The translations under genes were made by a program, and so were the position numbers. From Gammaproteobacteria bacterium (GTDB lineage Bacteria > Pseudomonadota > Gammaproteobacteria > Legionellales > Legionellaceae), in contig JAUICE010000015.1 of NCBI GenBank assembly GCA_030428185.1, positions 1 through 37,408 of the forward strand: a stretch of 37,408 nt of DNA. The letters run 5' to 3'. The notes beneath the pieces are model-generated. The model had not been told where the DNA came from, searched no databases, and was given only the letters and a program-made list of their open reading frames with translations. This document shows, one piece after another, positions 35,144 to 37,408 of this stretch. Every line of letters begins with the position of its first letter. The stretch's first letter is position 1.

Positions 35144-36820
35144 CTAAGGCTCATCTTCTGTTAAAATCAGTGAAGACTCATCAATGGTTGCATCAAAGGT
35201 TTTAATAATATCTTGTAGCGTTTCATCATGCTCTAGCGACGATTTTACCGCTTCAACCTGCTGTTTTTTATGATTATCGGTTATCTGCGCTGGTGTTTTA
35301 CTATCTGCTTTTTTTTGTGTATTGAAGTGTAATTTTATGGGACGCTTGTAATAATCACTTAACGCCTTAATCAAACGCTCTTTAATGGGCTTTGTTAAAA
35401 AAGTCTCATAAGTGTTCTCTAAACCCAAAGTCACTGAGTCCTCTGTATGCTCTAATACTACCGAGTGATTAAACACCGTCTTGGCCATACCGCTTAAATT
35501 TAATGATGTCACAATATGATGCCAATCATCTGCCGTTAACGTTTTAAGCTCATGGCGGGACTCTTCAGGCATGATTTCTTGAGCTTTCGGTTGCATAACG
35601 ACATCCACTTTCACACCAGGTGGCTTCTCTATTTCTTGCTCCAAAAGCCTAGTATGCTCTTTAGTAACTGTGATCGATGCTGATGAGTCTTTTTCTTTAC
35701 CTGAACTCAAGGCGCTCATCTTTTGTTCATGCGCTATATCACTATCTGGGTGAAAGGCGAGCATTCTTAACATCAACATAGAAAAGCTTCGCTTTAAATT
35801 AGGAAGCATGCCCATCTCTGCACGCCCTTTAACAGCAATATCATAGTAAAGCTGTATTTCAGTAGGCTCAAATAGCTTGGCTAGCTCATAGAGTCGCTCA
35901 TCTTTTAAAGAACATTTTGATGAGTCTACACATTGCAACTTGCTTATTTGATAAAGATTGTCGATAACATCATCAAGTAAACTCTCAAAGTCCACACCTT
36001 CTAAAGCAATACGCTCAACTAGGTCAAGTAACCCATTACCTTCATTTGCATATAGTAGATAAAGCAACTTTTTTGTCACTGCATCATCAGCAAATCCAAA
36101 CATTTGTCGAATAGACTGCGCGTTTAATCCTTTAGGGCAATAGGCAATGGCTTGATCTAAAAGACTTAAAGCATCACGCATGCTTCCAGCTGCTGCAGTT
36201 GCCAGTAACACTAATGAGGTCTCATCAAAGGCAACATGCTCCTTATCACAAACCGTTTTTAAATGCTCAACAATTTGCGATACAAGTAAGTGTTTCAGTG
36301 TAAACTTCAAGCATCGAGAGAGCACGGTCATAGGAATTTTATGTGCATCTGTCGTGGCTAGAATGAAGACAACATGAGGAGGAGGCTCTTCTAATGTTTT
36401 CAGCAAGGCATTAAAGCTATGCCCTGATAACATGTGAACTTCATCGATTAGATATACCTTGTATCGACCAACGGTCGGACGATACATCACATTATCGAGC
36501 ATTTCTCGTGTATCTTCGACTTTAGTGCGAGACGCTGCATCAATTTCAATTAAGTCAATAAAAGATCCGCTTTCTATTGCACAGCACGCATCACAACTTA
36601 AACAAGGTTTGCTTGTCACGCCTTGCTCACAATTAAGCGCCTTGGCAATAATCCGCGCTAAAGTTGTCTTACCGACACCTCGTGTACCTGTAAACAAATA
36701 AGCTTGATGAATTCGTTTGGTATCGAATGCATTAGATAATGCTTGAACTACATGCTCTTGACCGACTAAAGCACTAAAGGTTTGGGGTCGCCACTTCCTG
36801 GCTAACACCTGATATGTCAT
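35144..36820 (-). CDS. dnaX: DNA polymerase III subunits gamma/tau
   Basis: About 558 residues. ATP-binding clamp-loader domain: GTRGVGKTTLARIIAKAL (Walker A), a four-cysteine zinc module (CEQGVTSKPCLSCDACC), DEVHMLSGHSFNALLKTLEEPP (Walker B to sensor 1) and the LSRCLKF motif. Domain III follows, and a Lys/Glu-rich linker and C-terminal tau region end the protein. It couples the clamp loader to the polymerase core and DnaB at the fork. The start is MTYQVLARKWRPQTF at 36820; a longer frame to 36859 would run into the 4.5S RNA gene. A run of eight A (minus strand, 35309-35316) at codons 502-504 could cause slippage. Confidence 0.96.
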   Translation of the reverse strand: MTYQVLARKWRPQTFSALVGQEHVVQALSNAFDTKRIHQAYLFTGTRGVGKTTLARIIAKALNCEQGVTSKPCLSCDACCAIESGSFIDLIEIDAASRTKVEDTREMLDNVMYRPTVGRYKVYLIDEVHMLSGHSFNALLKTLEEPPPHVVFILATTDAHKIPMTVLSRCLKFTLKHLLVSQIVEHLKTVCDKEHVAFDETSLVLLATAAAGSMRDALSLLDQAIAYCPKGLNAQSIRQMFGFADDAVTKKLLYLLYANEGNGLLDLVERIALEGVDFESLLDDVIDNLYQISKLQCVDSSKCSLKDERLYELAKLFEPTEIQLYYDIAVKGRAEMGMLPNLKRSFSMLMLRMLAFHPDSDIAHEQKMSALSSGKEKDSSASITVTKEHTRLLEQEIEKPPGVKVDVVMQPKAQEIMPEESRHELKTLTADDWHHIVTSLNLSGMAKTVFNHSVVLEHTEDSVTLGLENTYETFLTKPIKERLIKALSDYYKRPIKLHFNTQKKADSKTPAQITDNHKKQQVEAVKSSLEHDETLQDIIKTFDATIDESSLILTEDEP

Positions 36821-36839
36821 CGTGGAATCCAACTTAGGC

Positions 36840-36949
36840 GGCAGCCTTAAAAGCCACACTTCGGCGCCCGAATCAACTGCTACCGCTGCTTCCTTCCGGA
36901 CCTGACGGGGTTCACAATCTATCGCCGCGAAGGGACCAATAAGGCCACC
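36840..36949 (-). ncRNA. ffs: 4.5S RNA of the signal recognition particle
   Basis: On the minus strand the universally conserved domain IV core GTCAGGTCCGGAAGGAAGCA lies at about 36885-36907, including the GGAA tetraloop. The ends pair as a 10-bp stem: GGTGGCCTTA (36940-36949) with TAAGGCTGCC (36840-36849), two G-U pairs. This gives about 110 nucleotides, like E. coli 4.5S RNA. The RNA binds Ffh and targets membrane proteins to FtsY and the translocon. Its 3' end is 19 bases before the dnaX ATG, the usual ffs-dnaX order. Ends are set by pairing, not by mapping. Confidence 0.93.
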
Positions 36950-37196
36950 TTAACTCGTTTGCACTTAAAATAGTTGCATATATTCTTCAGTCAAACACTC
37001 GACTTGTCAAATGTCGTTAAGTTTCAACAAGATCAATTCCCAAGCATTTCACTTATATGGCTAAGTGCTTGCTGAGCAAAGCCTACCATTGTATCTATTC
37101 AAAGCCAAGCTTTTTTCATTTGTATACCCCTAATCTTTCATACTGCACCATTTTAGGCTTCAATCGTTAAAAGTAAAAAGACGGACGCCAGAACTG
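36950..37196. other. Intergenic region upstream of ffs and the rightward gene
   Basis: I see no gene here. It holds the ffs promoter, a weak imperfect hairpin around 37048-37065 (CACTTA/TAAGTG) and a small AAAGC-CAA-GCTTT stem followed by T residues near 37100-37113. A tiny RNA between them is conceivable but unsupported. Confidence 0.35.
36967..36994 (-). promoter_or_regulatory. Candidate promoter of ffs
   Basis: Read leftward, TTGACT (36989-36994) and TATTTT (36967-36972) are 16 bases apart. Start near 36960 leaves a leader of about 10 bases before the mature RNA, which RNase P would remove as in E. coli. Confidence 0.55.
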
Positions 37197-37225
37197 TTTA
37201 TCCAAAGCTCTTTATGTGCTATAAT
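37197..37225 (+). promoter_or_regulatory. Extended -10 promoter for the gene at the right edge
   Basis: A perfect TATAAT at 37220-37225 is preceded by TG at -15/-14 (TGCTATAAT). The -35 position holds only TTTATC (37197-37202, spacer 17), as expected when an extended -10 compensates. Start near 37232, 32 bases before the ATG. Confidence 0.6.
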
Positions 37226-37263
37226 TAATCTAAATGATAACTGTAAAAACATTAAGATAAACT

Positions 37264-37408
37264 ATGCCCATAGATGCTCAGACAATATCCACTCGCCTAA
37301 AAGAAGAACTTCAGTTTCTTGATGAGTACGCTGAAGATGAGGATCTTATTGCCTACATTATTGAAGAAATTAATACTAAAAATATTAAGCAGCTCAGAAC
37401 ACCTAAAC
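37264..37408 (+). CDS. Start of an unidentified protein (3' end outside window)
   Basis: The ATG at 37264 opens a frame that continues to the window end (48 codons). The visible part is hydrophilic and probably helical (STRLKEELQFLDEYAEDEDL, then IEEINTKNIKQLRT), with no signal peptide or known motif. AAGATAA lies just upstream, and a good promoter precedes it. I cannot assign a family from this fragment. Confidence 0.6.
   Translation, partial: MPIDAQTISTRLKEELQFLDEYAEDEDLIAYIIEEINTKNIKQLRTPK

Noticed and set aside
36821-36859. N-terminal extension of DnaX by 13 residues
   Set aside because: It would be encoded within the 3' part of the 4.5S RNA gene, and DnaX proteins begin at MTYQVLARKWRP.
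37040-37115. Possible small RNA ending in a short stem plus T-run
   Set aside because: The stem is only 5 bp, the preceding hairpin is imperfect, and I see no promoter of comparable quality.

Overview
The window is ordinary-looking chromosome of an AT-rich gammaproteobacterium with dense genes. Several things point to a Legionella-like lineage (order Legionellales): low GC, a gspL-gspM pair standing apart from other type II secretion genes, a PTR/POT-type transporter, full type IV pilus assembly genes, and a short hypothetical protein with a glutamate-rich C-terminus like the E-block of Dot/Icm substrates. This assignment is inference; no rRNA is present to confirm it. I see no insertion sequence, prophage, tRNA or CRISPR array.

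Left part (1-8180): the end of a minor pilin operon (pilW tail, pilX, pilY1) runs rightward into hemL. A rubredoxin gene and an M48-type membrane protease gene converge next, followed by hemJ. hemL and hemJ both serve haem synthesis (5-aminolevulinate formation and protoporphyrinogen oxidation).

Centre-left (8180-16680): a tight rightward run holds mltB, a lipoprotein HlyD-type adaptor, an ABC ATPase, an ABC-2 permease, gspL and gspM. The first two genes overlap by 8 bases, as do the last two. Two small exported proteins of unknown function follow, then a short DsbD that lacks the N-terminal periplasmic domain.

Centre (16680-29030, all leftward): uspA, pilM-N-O-P, pilQ, aroK, aroB, damX, an MscS-family channel and a POT-family transporter. 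The pilMNOPQ-aroKB-damX order is the conserved gammaproteobacterial arrangement. PilMNOP form the inner-membrane alignment complex and PilQ the outer-membrane secretin. AroK and AroB are shikimate-pathway enzymes. DamX is a SPOR-domain division protein.

Right part (29030-37408): pnuC converges on the hypothetical E-rich gene, a Bcr/CflA drug-efflux type transporter converges on asnS, and a secreted cysteine-rich protein converges on recR. The conserved leftward block ffs (4.5S RNA)-dnaX-ybaB-recR combines signal recognition particle RNA, DNA polymerase III tau/gamma and RecFOR repair. A new rightward gene starts at 37264 and runs off the window.

Four of the six convergent gene pairs overlap at their stop codons. 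The other two have short gaps that each hold a hairpin. Nothing in the window is an obviously new system. The best leads are the mltB-exporter-gspLM cluster, the POT protein without its ExxER motif, the two unassigned proteins at 29801 and 33560, and several palindromes placed at promoters.
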